Assembly: GCA_030641425.1 (NCBI GenBank)
Contig: DAOWHM010000125.1
Coordinates: forward strand, 1 to 8,732
From: Candidatus Bathyarchaeota archaeon
GTDB taxonomy: Archaea; Thermoproteota; Bathyarchaeia; Bathyarchaeales; SOJC01
Reading direction: 5' to 3'
Length of the DNA: 8,732 nt
The position numbers and the translations under genes were made by a program. The notes beneath the pieces are model-generated. The model worked only from the letters and a program-made list of their open reading frames with translations. It was not told where the DNA came from and made no database searches. The number at the start of each line of letters is the position of its first letter. The first letter of the stretch is position 1. Positions 1-6,929 of this stretch are shown piece by piece.

Positions 1-1538
1 CATATGAAGTTCAGGCCTAAACGTGCCCTCAAAGCCATAAATTCATCCCCTAAAGTACCGATCCTGCCATCAGACAAAACGTCAACAATGGGATAACGTC
101 TTTCATCAGGAATCATAGAGAGATTCCTGTAGTAGTAGTCTCTTGTTCGACCAGTCTTCTTCAACGTTTCTCCTTCTATCCTTACCTCTCTCAACCTATC
201 TAAATAGTCAGCAACTTCTAAAAGCTTAGTTTTTCGGAGGTTCCTATAAGGATAGGATCGATGTAGAATTTCCAGAATTTCTTCAACTCCGCAGTTTCGT
301 TTATCCATTAAGATGCCTGCGATTTGATGAGCTAGGACATCTAGAGCATTCTCATGGATTAGAAGGGGTTCAAGTTCGCTATTGCGTGCCTTCTTAGCAG
401 CAGCAAGAGACTCTAAAGTATCTTCAGAAAAAGCTGAAATGATGATGCCCTTTGAGGTCAGGTGTAAACGATGTCCACTCCGACCAACCCTCTGGATCAA
501 ACTTCCTACTTGCCTAGGAGAAAGGTATTGGATCACAAGGTCAATCGTTCCTATGTCGACTCCAAGTTCCATGGTGCTTGTGCAGACTATAGCCTTCAAG
601 ACGTTTGTTTTGAATTCATCTTCGATTCGTCTTCTCTCCTCCTTACTTACGGATCCATGGTGGACTGCGATGTCGTCGGTGAGTAGGCTGAGCTTGTGAC
701 CGAGCATCTCAGCGTTGGTGCGGCTGTTGACGAAGATTAAGGTTGAAGTGTGGGTTTTAACGAGAGTTAGGATACGTCGGATTCTCGCTGCAGCTTCAGG
801 TGCTGTTTTCAAGGTTTGAGCCAAGTCGTAGTCTGAATCTGTTGGGATAGGGTACTCGATTGAGTATGTGAAGCTCTTGGGTAATTTTACATCAACGACC
901 TTTACTGGCCTGTCTGCCCCAGCCACGAATTTAGCAACCTTTATCGGGTTCTCTACGGTGGCAGACAATCCTATCCTCTGAAAATCTTTTCCCACTAGCT
1001 CTGTGAGTCTTTCAAGGGCAACTGACAGTTGGATTCCCCGTTTCTCTGTTGCCAGTTCATGGACTTCGTCAATCACCACGCATTGCACGTGGCTTAGATG
1101 TTGCTGCATGCGTGAGCCGGGAAGAATCGCTTGCAGAGTTTCTGGTGTGGTCACAAGTATGTCAGGAGGATGAATTGCCTGCTTTCTACGAACCTTTGTA
1201 TCAGTGTCACCATGACGGACTTGAATTTCTATGTTGAGCTTCAAACCCCAAAGGGACATTCGACCTATCATATCTCGATTTAAGGCTCTGAGAGGAGTGA
1301 TATAGAGGACAATGATTCCCTCTTGTTCAGGTTCTTTAACAATTCGGGAGAATAAAGGTAGGAGGACTGCTTCAGTTTTTCCACTTCCAGTAGGTGCTAC
1401 AAGGAGAAGGTTTTCGCCATTGAAGACTATGGGAATTGCCTTCTCTTGAGGTTCCGTTGGCACATGAAATCCCAGTTCTTCTAGGATTGACTGAACTGGC
1501 TTCGCCAACATCTGGAATACTTCAGCTTCTTCGCTCAA
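1..1538 (-). CDS. lhr: Lhr-family superfamily 2 helicase (partial, C-terminus outside window)
   Basis: This is a DNA-repair-associated SF2 helicase of the Lhr type. About 512 residues are visible and the frame stays open to position 1; family members are usually 850 residues or longer, so the C-terminal part is missing. Visible motifs are Walker A APTGSGKTEA (about residues 47-56), the DEVH box (157-160), SAT (192-194) and motif VI VGRSGHR (351-357), followed by the start of the region after the second RecA domain. The start chosen is TTG at 1538, because the preceding codon but one is a stop and the N-terminus then reads LSEEAEVFQMLAKPV, which resembles the usual Lhr beginning. ATG at 1511 is the alternative and would still keep all motifs. 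The upstream GGTTGAG is only a weak ribosome site. The small membrane-protein gene lies 120 bases upstream on the same strand. The family is certain; the physiological substrate is not visible here. Confidence 0.94.
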   Translation of the reverse strand, partial: MSEEAEVFQMLAKPVQSILEELGFHVPTEPQEKAIPIVFNGENLLLVAPTGSGKTEAVLLPLFSRIVKEPEQEGIIVLYITPLRALNRDMIGRMSLWGLKLNIEIQVRHGDTDTKVRRKQAIHPPDILVTTPETLQAILPGSRMQQHLSHVQCVVIDEVHELATEKRGIQLSVALERLTELVGKDFQRIGLSATVENPIKVAKFVAGADRPVKVVDVKLPKSFTYSIEYPIPTDSDYDLAQTLKTAPEAAARIRRILTLVKTHTSTLIFVNSRTNAEMLGHKLSLLTDDIAVHHGSVSKEERRRIEDEFKTNVLKAIVCTSTMELGVDIGTIDLVIQYLSPRQVGSLIQRVGRSGHRLHLTSKGIIISAFSEDTLESLAAAKKARNSELEPLLIHENALDVLAHQIAGILMDKRNCGVEEILEILHRSYPYRNLRKTKLLEVADYLDRLREVRIEGETLKKTGRTRDYYYRNLSMIPDERRYPIVDVLSDGRIGTLGDEFMALRARLGLNFI

Positions 1539-1658
1539 CTCAACCTAGCCAAAGTGGCAGCCTACTTATTCATAATCTTTTTGAAGAATCCAACTCTACG
1601 ATAACTAGCCTCTAAAGTGTAAAGAGAACGGGAAAATGAGAAAACGGGCTGGTTTGGC

Positions 1659-1898
1659 TTATGGCTCTGAGGGTCCGGAAACGTACGCCCAAACTGTCAC
1701 CAGTAGAACTGTCAAGAATGCACCTGCGAAGCCGGATAGGAACCATTCGAGTGCAATTTCTGGGAAGATCAGCAATGAAAGCCATGGGATGACGTACCTG
1801 CCTGTGAAGTTAGCCACTATCCCGGCGATGAAGCCAAGTAGCCCGAATATGAGAAATACTCGAATTCTCTCATTCACGATTTTCACCTTGACCAACAT
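1659..1898 (-). CDS. Small membrane protein of unknown function (79 aa)
   Basis: I do not recognise a family. The protein has a basic, amphipathic N-terminus (residues 1-13) followed by hydrophobic segments at about 15-29, 36-50 and 54-74, so two or three membrane helices, with Gly-rich helix-packing patterns such as FGLLGFIAG. The start is ATG at 1898 and the stop TAA at 1659-1661. No strong Shine-Dalgarno precedes the ATG. The overlapping plus-strand reading frame at 1636-1926 is low-complexity in character and looks like a shadow, while the minus-strand product has the clear alternation of a membrane protein. It lies 120 bases upstream of lhr on the same strand and is divergent from the cdv cluster. 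Confidence 0.6.
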   Translation of the reverse strand: MLVKVKIVNERIRVFLIFGLLGFIAGIVANFTGRYVIPWLSLLIFPEIALEWFLSGFAGAFLTVLLVTVWAYVSGPSEP

Positions 1899-2020
1899 AC
1901 TACTAGGGAGCCCCTTTTTAGGCTGACTGACACGAAACTGTCTACAATTGAAAACGAGCTCCGGTTCTCTTTTAATGTAGGATTTAAAGGCTAAACCGAT
2001 TCTGAATTGCTCTATACTGC

Positions 2021-2032
2021 CAGATATATACG
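2021..2032 (+). promoter_or_regulatory. Candidate TATA box for the cdv cluster
   Basis: The AT-rich stretch CAGATATATACG resembles an archaeal TATA element. If used, transcription would start about 25 bases downstream (near 2050-2056), giving a leader of roughly 55 bases that contains the hairpin at 2075-2097. A second possible box, TTTAAA at 1983-1988, is symmetrical and could serve the divergent minus-strand membrane-protein gene. No clear BRE is visible. Confidence 0.35.
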
Positions 2033-2074
2033 TAAGTGTTTAGTGCATAATAACAATGTAATAATAGATTTTTA

Positions 2075-2097
2075 ACCTCCTCCATTTTCTAGGAGGT
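2075..2097 (+). promoter_or_regulatory. Hairpin sequestering the Shine-Dalgarno of the first cdv gene
   Basis: ACCTCCT (2075-2081) and AGGAGGT (2091-2097) are perfect reverse complements separated by a nine-base loop. The right arm is the full-strength ribosome binding site of the ESCRT-III gene, ending 10 bases before its ATG at 2108. Folding would hide the site in the mRNA. The left arm has the same sequence as the conserved archaeal 16S rRNA 3' tail. That it regulates translation is an inference. Confidence 0.55.
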
Positions 2098-2107
2098 AAA
2101 CTAAATT

Positions 2108-2767
2108 ATGACAGAAAGATTTGCTAAGCGATGGGAAGAAGGCCCAAGCAAGCAACCATTTACAACCAGAATTAAAGAGTCTATGAAACCACCAGGTCCC
2201 TTAAAGCCGCGAATGGATATTGCGATACGACGAATTGAGGTTCAAGTTCAAAGACTTGACCATGCAAGTGATCGATTCACAGAACGCGACAAGAAAATCT
2301 TTGACAGAATTGTAGATGCCTACACGAAACATGATATGGCACGCGCAAACGTCTTCGCCAATGAACTCGCTGAAATACGAAAGATGGAAAAGATGATAAT
2401 GCATGGGAGACTCGCCCTAGAACAGATCGTGCTCAGACTGAGAACTGTCTCCGAACTTGGCGACATCGTAACAACTCTAGCTCCAGCGGTCGGTGTACTC
2501 CGCACAGTAAAACACGGTATGTCAGCAATCTTCCCCGAAGCAGAGAGAGAACTTGGACAAATAGGGAATCTGCTGAATGGTATAATAATCGACGCAGGTC
2601 AAAGCTCGGGTTTAACAATAAATTTCGACGCAGCAAACGAAGACGCCCAAAAAATCCTCACGGAAGCATCTTCAGTAGCAGAAACCAAAATTAAAGATAA
2701 ATTCCCGGAGTTACCAGCAGGCATTCCACAAATTGGACAAGGAACCACTGCAGACACAACCACTTAG
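2108..2767 (+). CDS. cdvB1: ESCRT-III-like cell-division protein, CdvB1/2 type (no winged helix)
   Basis: This Snf7/ESCRT-III family protein (219 aa) would polymerise on the membrane at the division neck. A basic N-terminus is followed by the conserved KPPGPLKPR (27-35), which opens helix 1. The core then runs to about residue 165 and includes TERDKKIFDRIV (58-69) and NVFANELAEIRKMEKM (81-96). Near the C-terminus, FPELPAGIP (199-207) is a plausible MIM2 motif for binding the MIT domain of CdvC. There is no C-terminal winged helix, which matches the CdvB1/CdvB2 type of Sulfolobus rather than CdvB itself. The ATG at 2108 follows AGGAGGT at 2091-2097. It is the first gene of the cluster, 27 bases before cdvA, and ends in TAG. 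Family assignment is firm; the subfamily name is by architecture. Confidence 0.92.
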   Translation: MTERFAKRWEEGPSKQPFTTRIKESMKPPGPLKPRMDIAIRRIEVQVQRLDHASDRFTERDKKIFDRIVDAYTKHDMARANVFANELAEIRKMEKMIMHGRLALEQIVLRLRTVSELGDIVTTLAPAVGVLRTVKHGMSAIFPEAERELGQIGNLLNGIIIDAGQSSGLTINFDAANEDAQKILTEASSVAETKIKDKFPELPAGIPQIGQGTTADTTT

Positions 2768-2794
2768 ACTCGAAGGTGAATCAGGTGACCAACT

Positions 2795-3553
2795 ATGTCT
2801 GAATCGACATCAAGCATCATCACGTACCTCGGGAAACCAGTCAAGGATGACCATGGTCATGTCATCGGCACTATGGCGTCATTTCTTGCCACTCCCGGAG
2901 GAAGAATTGACGGAGTGTTCATTGAACATGGTGATGGTAGCATCAAAAGATATTCGAGGGATCAAATAAAGACGGAGAACAACGAAATCATACTCTACTC
3001 AACCCTGAAGATGAAAGCTAACAACTTCTGCAACCAAATTCCACTCCTCTGGCGAAAAACCCAAGCCCTAAAAGAACTCAACGAGAAAAGAAAAATCCCG
3101 GAAGCCATGTACGGCGATTTGTACGCTAGCTTCGAAGGTGCCTTAAACCAGTTGAAAACAGAAGCAGAAGACGCTATAGCTGAAATCGACAACGAACTCC
3201 AGAAATGCAACCGACGAATCAAAGAATTGAATTCAGCCCTAATCAACCTAGAGCTTGAAAAAGAGATAGGACAAATCGACGAAGAATCCTATCTAATCGC
3301 CATCGAATTGGTGAAAGAAGGACTAAAGCGAGCCAACGCAGAGAAGAACGACTTCAAAGACCTAAAAAGTAAATTAGACAACAACCTTCTAGGAGAAACC
3401 AAAGTCATAGAAGAAGAACAGCCAGTTGAGAACCAAACGGAATCCACCCCAGACCTTGAGCCTTTGAGCACTCCGCTTCCAGAACCCCCCGAGTCTTCGG
3501 GGGAATCCCCTGTTGTAGTATACGTAAAAAACGTAGACAACCCAAATCCTTAA
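2795..3553 (+). CDS. cdvA: Cell-division protein CdvA
   Basis: CdvA is the membrane-associated scaffold that recruits ESCRT-III to the division site in TACK archaea. The N-terminal part (about residues 7-68) is a PRC-barrel-like beta domain with GKPVKDDHGHVIG. Residues about 73-197 form a long charged coiled coil. An acidic, proline-rich linker (205-238) leads to the tail SPVVVYVKNVDNPNP (238-252), whose hydrophobic strand resembles the ESCRT-III-binding (E3B) peptide that docks on the CdvB winged helix in Sulfolobus. The length of 252 aa is normal. The ATG at 2795 is preceded by GGTGACC at 2783-2789. It sits between the two ESCRT-III genes, as expected for the cdvA-cdvB-cdvC order. The E3B assignment is from position and pattern only. 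Confidence 0.92.
   Translation: MSESTSSIITYLGKPVKDDHGHVIGTMASFLATPGGRIDGVFIEHGDGSIKRYSRDQIKTENNEIILYSTLKMKANNFCNQIPLLWRKTQALKELNEKRKIPEAMYGDLYASFEGALNQLKTEAEDAIAEIDNELQKCNRRIKELNSALINLELEKEIGQIDEESYLIAIELVKEGLKRANAEKNDFKDLKSKLDNNLLGETKVIEEEQPVENQTESTPDLEPLSTPLPEPPESSGESPVVVYVKNVDNPNP
3486..3535 (+). other. Two consecutive hairpins inside the 3' end of cdvA
   Basis: CCCCCGA (3486-3492) and TCGGGGG (3497-3503) pair perfectly around the four-base loop GTCT. TACGT (3521-3525) and ACGTA (3531-3535) pair around AAAAA. Both lie in the coding sequence for the CdvA tail, 50 to 100 bases before the cdvB start. The first is unusually GC-rich for this locus. They might affect ribosome transit or RNA processing between cdvA and cdvB, or may only reflect Pro/Glu codons. 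Confidence 0.5.
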
Positions 3554-3570
3554 AGGCTGAAATTGTGGGC

Positions 3571-3587
3571 GGAGGCAAAAAGCCATT
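3571..3587 (+). promoter_or_regulatory. Ribosome binding site and probable ATT start of cdvB
   Basis: GGAGG at 3571-3575 is followed after nine bases by ATT at 3585-3587, in the frame that encodes the complete ESCRT-III core. The spacing matches that of the first gene (10 bases). No ATG, GTG or TTG exists in this frame between the stop at 3558-3560 and position 3738. Confidence 0.45.
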
Positions 3588-4469
3588 CGAAATTTCTTCA
3601 GGTCAGAACCTCCACCCCTCGACAGAGTCATACTGAAATCCATACGACGACTCAAAATTCAACATTCCAAACTGGAACAAGCACGAGTAAGACTTCAAGA
3701 GAGAGACAAAAAGCTTTTCAGCGCATGCACCTTCGCATTGGCCAAGAAAAACAAAGCACGCGCTACGATGTGCGCAAACGAACTAGCAGAAGTTAGAAAG
3801 CTTACAACAATTCTATCTCAAACCCAAATCGCCATCGAACGAATAACCCTCAGACTAGAAACCATCAAAGAACTTAGCATAATTATGATCGACCTTAAGC
3901 CAGCATTAGGCTCCCTGAAAAACATCACATCAAACCTCGTCAAGATAATGCCAGACATCGCCTCGGAACTAAACAATGTAAACAACAGCATCCAAGATAC
4001 ATTAAGTGTGACGAAATTATCTCCTGAACCACCAACGATACTGACAAACCCGAAAACTCCAGAAGGTCAAGAAATCCTCAAGGAAGTCAACACATATCTA
4101 GAACAGAAAGTCATTGCACGACTCCCAGAACCACCACCATCTGAAACTCAACCACAGACAACGCAGCCTGAACAGAAACTTAGAGAAATGGTTGCGTTGG
4201 TAGTGGGGGGCTCGGAATCTCAGGAAGTTGAGCGAAATGAAACTAATGAACCGCTTCCATCAGTTGAATCCGTAAAAACACAATGCATCTCTCTTAAAAA
4301 AACGGACGCAGAATCTCTCGAAGACGAAGTGTTTGAATACATCAAAGAACGCAAAGGACTAATCAACGTAACAGACTGTGCCTTGAAACTGAAGATCCCG
4401 CCCAAACATGTGGAGAGGATATTGGAAGAGCTCTACGCAAAAGGAAGAATAGTTCCTGGAAGTGATTAG
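3585..4469 (+). CDS. cdvB: Cell-division ESCRT-III protein CdvB with C-terminal winged helix (non-standard start)
   Basis: This is the CdvB proper of the cluster, about 294 aa if started at ATT 3585. From SEPPPLDRV (about residues 7-15) through RLQERDKKLFSACTFALAKK and MCANELAEVRKL it aligns with the first ESCRT-III gene (PPGPLKPR, TERDKKIF, VFANELAEIRKM). The reading therefore clearly begins upstream of the first standard in-frame start, TTG at 3738, which would delete the first half of the helical hairpin. A MIM2-like LPEPPP is at 180-185, followed by a Gln/Glu-rich linker. Residues 247-294 form a short winged helix, the expected partner of the CdvA tail. It begins 31 bases after the cdvA stop and ends in TAG immediately before the cdvC ATG. 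The true start could instead be GTG 3565 with a -1 shift or base error in the A5 run at 3577-3581. The function is secure; the 5' end is not. Confidence 0.88.
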   Translation: MRNFFRSEPPPLDRVILKSIRRLKIQHSKLEQARVRLQERDKKLFSACTFALAKKNKARATMCANELAEVRKLTTILSQTQIAIERITLRLETIKELSIIMIDLKPALGSLKNITSNLVKIMPDIASELNNVNNSIQDTLSVTKLSPEPPTILTNPKTPEGQEILKEVNTYLEQKVIARLPEPPPSETQPQTTQPEQKLREMVALVVGGSESQEVERNETNEPLPSVESVKTQCISLKKTDAESLEDEVFEYIKERKGLINVTDCALKLKIPPKHVERILEELYAKGRIVPGSD

Positions 4470-5630
4470 ATGAGTGCTTCTCAAGAACTTGAACAGGCAG
4501 CGACAAACTACGCAATGGAAGCAGTTAGACTCGACAAGCAAGGTTCAAATGGAATGGCTATTACGATGTATCAAAAAGCCATAGAGACTCTATTAAAGAT
4601 AGCCCACTTATACCCCGAATATAGCCTGAACAAAGTCTACATCCAACGAGCGATGGCATATCAAGAAAGAGTAAAAGTTCTCCAAGGAGGTATGCCACTG
4701 AAACCTGACATCCACCAACCTGACGCAGAACCACCATCACTTAAGAAGGATGGAAAAGCGAGCTATGACGAACTCATCATGCAGGAGAAACCTAACGTAA
4801 GATGGCCAGAAGTCATAGGTTTAGATCCTGCAAAGAAAGCCATCAAAGAAGCAATAGTCTACCCCGTCCAAAGACCAGACTTATTCCCCTTAGGATGGCC
4901 AAGAGGCATACTACTTTTCGGTCCTCCCGGCTGCGGAAAGACCTTAATCGCCGCTGCAGTCGCCACAGAGATCGACGCCAACTTCATCTCAGTAGATGCA
5001 GCCTCAATAATGTCCAAGTGGCTTGGAGAGGCTGAGAAGAATGTCGCAAGACTTTTCGAATCTGCAAGGAAGTCAGCCAACAACGGAAAACCTGCCATCG
5101 TATTCATCGATGAACTAGACTCGCTAATGGGGAGACACTCAAATGAAGTCGGTGGTGAAGTCCGAGTGAGAAACCAATTCCTGAAAGAGATGGACGGTAT
5201 AATAGACAAAGGCAAAAGACTTTACGCATACGTCATTGGAGCCACAAACAGACCTTGGGACCTAGATTGGCCATTTATCAGAAGATTTCAGAAGAGGATA
5301 ATTGTCCCTCTACCAGACCACCACTCACGACTACAGATGTTCAAACTCTACACTAACAGCTTAAATTTAGACTCGACCTTACGTCTTCATGAACTAGCCA
5401 GACTCTCAGAAGGATTCTCTGGAAGTGACATAAAAGACTCCTGCCAATCATCCTACCTTAGAGTAATCGGGGAATTTTTCGAATCAGGCAGAGCAGAAGA
5501 CAGCAACGCCAAACCTAGACAAGTCAACATGAAAGACTTCCATCAGATCCTCGAAGACCGGAAACCAAGCGTCTCCCTTGACATGGTTGCATCCTACGCC
5601 AAATGGTTTGACGCCTTCAAAGCCCTCTAA
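4470..5630 (+). CDS. cdvC: Vps4-like AAA ATPase CdvC
   Basis: CdvC is the ATPase that remodels and disassembles ESCRT-III filaments at division, homologous to eukaryotic Vps4 (386 aa, typical length). Residues about 3-75 form a MIT three-helix bundle (YAMEAVRLDKQGSNGMAITM), which binds MIM2 motifs in the CdvB proteins. The AAA core carries Walker A GPPGCGKT (151-158), the pore loop SKWLGEAEKNV, Walker B with D214 and E215, sensor-1 N260 and the arginine fingers in RRFQKR (271-276). The C-terminal YAKWFDAFKAL matches the Vps4 C-terminal helix position. The ATG at 4470 directly abuts the TAG of cdvB, with GGAAGTGA just upstream, suggesting translational coupling. All catalytic residues are present, so the enzyme should be active. 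It is the last gene of the cluster. Confidence 0.97.
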   Translation: MSASQELEQAATNYAMEAVRLDKQGSNGMAITMYQKAIETLLKIAHLYPEYSLNKVYIQRAMAYQERVKVLQGGMPLKPDIHQPDAEPPSLKKDGKASYDELIMQEKPNVRWPEVIGLDPAKKAIKEAIVYPVQRPDLFPLGWPRGILLFGPPGCGKTLIAAAVATEIDANFISVDAASIMSKWLGEAEKNVARLFESARKSANNGKPAIVFIDELDSLMGRHSNEVGGEVRVRNQFLKEMDGIIDKGKRLYAYVIGATNRPWDLDWPFIRRFQKRIIVPLPDHHSRLQMFKLYTNSLNLDSTLRLHELARLSEGFSGSDIKDSCQSSYLRVIGEFFESGRAEDSNAKPRQVNMKDFHQILEDRKPSVSLDMVASYAKWFDAFKAL

Positions 5631-5680
5631 CTTGAAAGAATGGCTTTACAGAGGCCTCGGAAAGATATGAAGAATTTGCA

Positions 5681-5769
5681 GCTTAATTGTTTTAACAATA
5701 AGCAAAACCTCCTTTCTCCCTTCCGCAAATGTCTTCACATCCTGAAAAAGCCTCTAAAGCCTAGTTTTT
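5681..5769 (+). terminator. Possible end of the cdv transcript
   Basis: About 50 bases after the cdvC stop, GCTTAATTGT and the facing ACAATAAGC (5681-5703) form an imperfect hairpin with one bulged A. A pyrimidine-rich tract (about 5707-5723) follows, and a T5 run lies at 5765-5769. Archaeal termination depends mainly on T-tracts, so the T5 run and pyrimidine tract are the more likely signals. The evidence is weak. Confidence 0.3.
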
Positions 5770-5792
5770 ATCTCATCTAGAGAGTTTATGTT

Positions 5793-5996
5793 TCACTTTC
5801 GGTTTCTGTATATAACTACTTCAGGTTCTTTCCTGAATCTAACGAACTCGCAGCCATTCTCGATCAAGTGACCATCCTCCACTAATGTTGTTGCGTAGGG
5901 TATGTGCTATTCATCATCCTTAGGGAAGTTGACGCGTGCTTGCGGATGATTATTTAGGATGTGATAAAATCTAGTAGGATATTTACTCTCCAACAT
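5793..5996 (-). pseudogene. Short conserved-looking ORF interrupted by one in-frame TAG
   Basis: Reading from ATG at 5996, this frame gives 67 codons ending in TGA at 5793-5795, broken only by TAG at 5907-5909 (codon 30). The product on both sides of the TAG looks like real protein: MLESKYPTRFYHILNNHPQ at the front, and after the stop HIPYATTLVEDGHLIENG continuing to REPE-like charged C-terminal residues EPEVVIYRNRK. The frame is also open about nine codons upstream of the ATG, so the true start may be earlier (for example TTG 6005). I do not recognise the family. It lies about 55 bases downstream of mobB on the same strand. Neighbouring genes end in TAG (2765-2767 and 4467-4469), so TAG works as stop here and a decayed gene is the simplest reading. 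A base-call error or UAG readthrough would be alternatives. Confidence 0.5.
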
Positions 5997-6051
5997 CGCG
6001 CACAATTCATGTGTGCGTATCGAATCTTAAAACTAAGAACACAGGACAAGG

Positions 6052-6576
6052 TCAGGATGATCCCATGTGGGAGAGAATAATATCTACTAGCTGTTCGTGG
6101 TCTCTAAGGACATCCACGACTGGAATCTGTAGTCCTTCAGCAACTTTTGAAGTAACGCATGTAAACGCTATTATTGGATGAAAGTTCGCGGATGCTTCTG
6201 TAGCTTCTTCGAAGCTTTTGATGGCGACAATTTTAGGCACTGTTGACTCTCTGGAGATTAGTTTTCTGAAGCCCTCCAAAATGACAACATCTATATCGCT
6301 TCCACAGTACTCGACAATCTTCTCAAACCTTAGTTTTGTGGTGTCAATCTTCTTCATCATGCCAATTTCTTGGTTCGCGATAGTGAGCACAGTCTGGGCT
6401 CCTGCTTGCCAATGTCTCCATGTGTCTTTTCCCTCAGTATCCAACGTGAAGTCGGGTTCTGAGACATGTTTGATAGTAGCCACATGATATCCCCGTTCCG
6501 TCAGGCCTTCAACTAAAGCTTCTATAGTCGTTGTTTTCCCTGATCTTTTACTTCCTAATACTGCAATGACAAACAT
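6052..6576 (-). CDS. mobB: MobB-like molybdopterin-guanine dinucleotide biosynthesis GTPase
   Basis: MobB is a P-loop GTPase thought to assist MobA in attaching GMP to molybdopterin, so its presence suggests molybdenum or tungsten bis-MGD enzymes in this organism. The P-loop GSKRSGKTT is at residues 8-16. It is followed by the MobB-typical YHVATIKHVSEPDFTLDTEGKD region in which His37 and Asp46 lie, then W-R-H-W-Q-A-G-A at 53-60 and DVVILEGFRK (96-105), the Walker B-like strand. The length of 174 aa is normal for a stand-alone MobB. The start is ATG at 6576, without a clear Shine-Dalgarno; AT-rich CTTAAAAACC about 56 bases upstream could be part of a promoter. No mobA lies in the window. The ferredoxin gene is 110 bases upstream on the same strand, too far to infer a tight operon. 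Confidence 0.92.
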   Translation of the reverse strand: MFVIAVLGSKRSGKTTTIEALVEGLTERGYHVATIKHVSEPDFTLDTEGKDTWRHWQAGAQTVLTIANQEIGMMKKIDTTKLRFEKIVEYCGSDIDVVILEGFRKLISRESTVPKIVAIKSFEEATEASANFHPIIAFTCVTSKVAEGLQIPVVDVLRDHEQLVDIILSHMGSS

Positions 6577-6686
6577 GCTATGGCAACATCCATATTGATC
6601 ACTACAGGAAGGGTTTCTAGCATTAATTGGTTTTTAAGAGAATGCATTTGGCCTTCCCGAGATCCTAAAGCTGATAAAAGATGGGT

Positions 6687-6929
6687 TTATTGGATTTCTT
6701 CGATGGTTATGGCTTGGACGGGGCAGGATTCAGCTGCTTCTTTGGCACAATCGTATTGGTCTTCAGGAATCTCCCCAGTTGATTTCTCTTCAGTCGTTGT
6801 CTTACTATACTCATCTACTACTCGGGTCTTTCCATTGTCATCTCCAAGAACAAAAACTTGTGGACACAAGTTGGGAGCTACCCCACATGCTACGCAAGCA
6901 TCTCTATTAACCACAATCTTGTACTTCAT
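6687..6929 (-). CDS. Small ferredoxin with an atypical cysteine pattern
   Basis: This is a soluble electron carrier of the archaeal single-cluster ferredoxin type, about 80 aa. The ATG at 6929 is preferred over the adjacent ATG at 6932 because GGTGA (6934-6938) then has normal spacing of four bases; from 6932 it would nearly touch. Numbered from the 6932 ATG, cysteines are C13, C16, C23, C62 and C70. The motif CVACGVAPNLCPQVF replaces the third cysteine of the usual CxxCxxC with alanine (A19), while C23 and C62 occupy the positions that form a disulfide in the Pyrococcus furiosus protein. The C-terminal DCAKEAAESCPVQAI is typical. An insertion of about ten residues (TTTEEKSTGE) precedes it. 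It lies between mobB and the CitG-like gene, all on one strand. The redox partner is unknown. Confidence 0.88.
   Translation of the reverse strand: MKYKIVVNRDACVACGVAPNLCPQVFVLGDDNGKTRVVDEYSKTTTEEKSTGEIPEDQYDCAKEAAESCPVQAITIEEIQ

Noticed and set aside
1636..1926. A 96-codon plus-strand frame opposite the small membrane protein.
   Set aside because: Its composition is hydrophilic and irregular, and the opposite strand encodes a clear membrane protein; it reads as a shadow.
1607..5759. An 11-base repeat, AGCCTCTAAAG, at 1607-1617 and 5749-5759, both in gaps between genes.
   Set aside because: Several 11-base matches are expected by chance in a window of this size, and the flanks do not match.
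5640..5780. A 46-codon plus-strand frame after cdvC beginning ATG at 5640.
   Set aside because: It has no ribosome site, a composition unlike the neighbouring proteins, and overlaps the hairpin and T-run that probably end the transcript.
5907..5909. Pyrrolysine at the in-frame TAG of the small ORF.
   Set aside because: Two cdv genes use TAG as their ordinary stop, and no pyl genes or tRNA are in the window, so it is kept only as a remote alternative.
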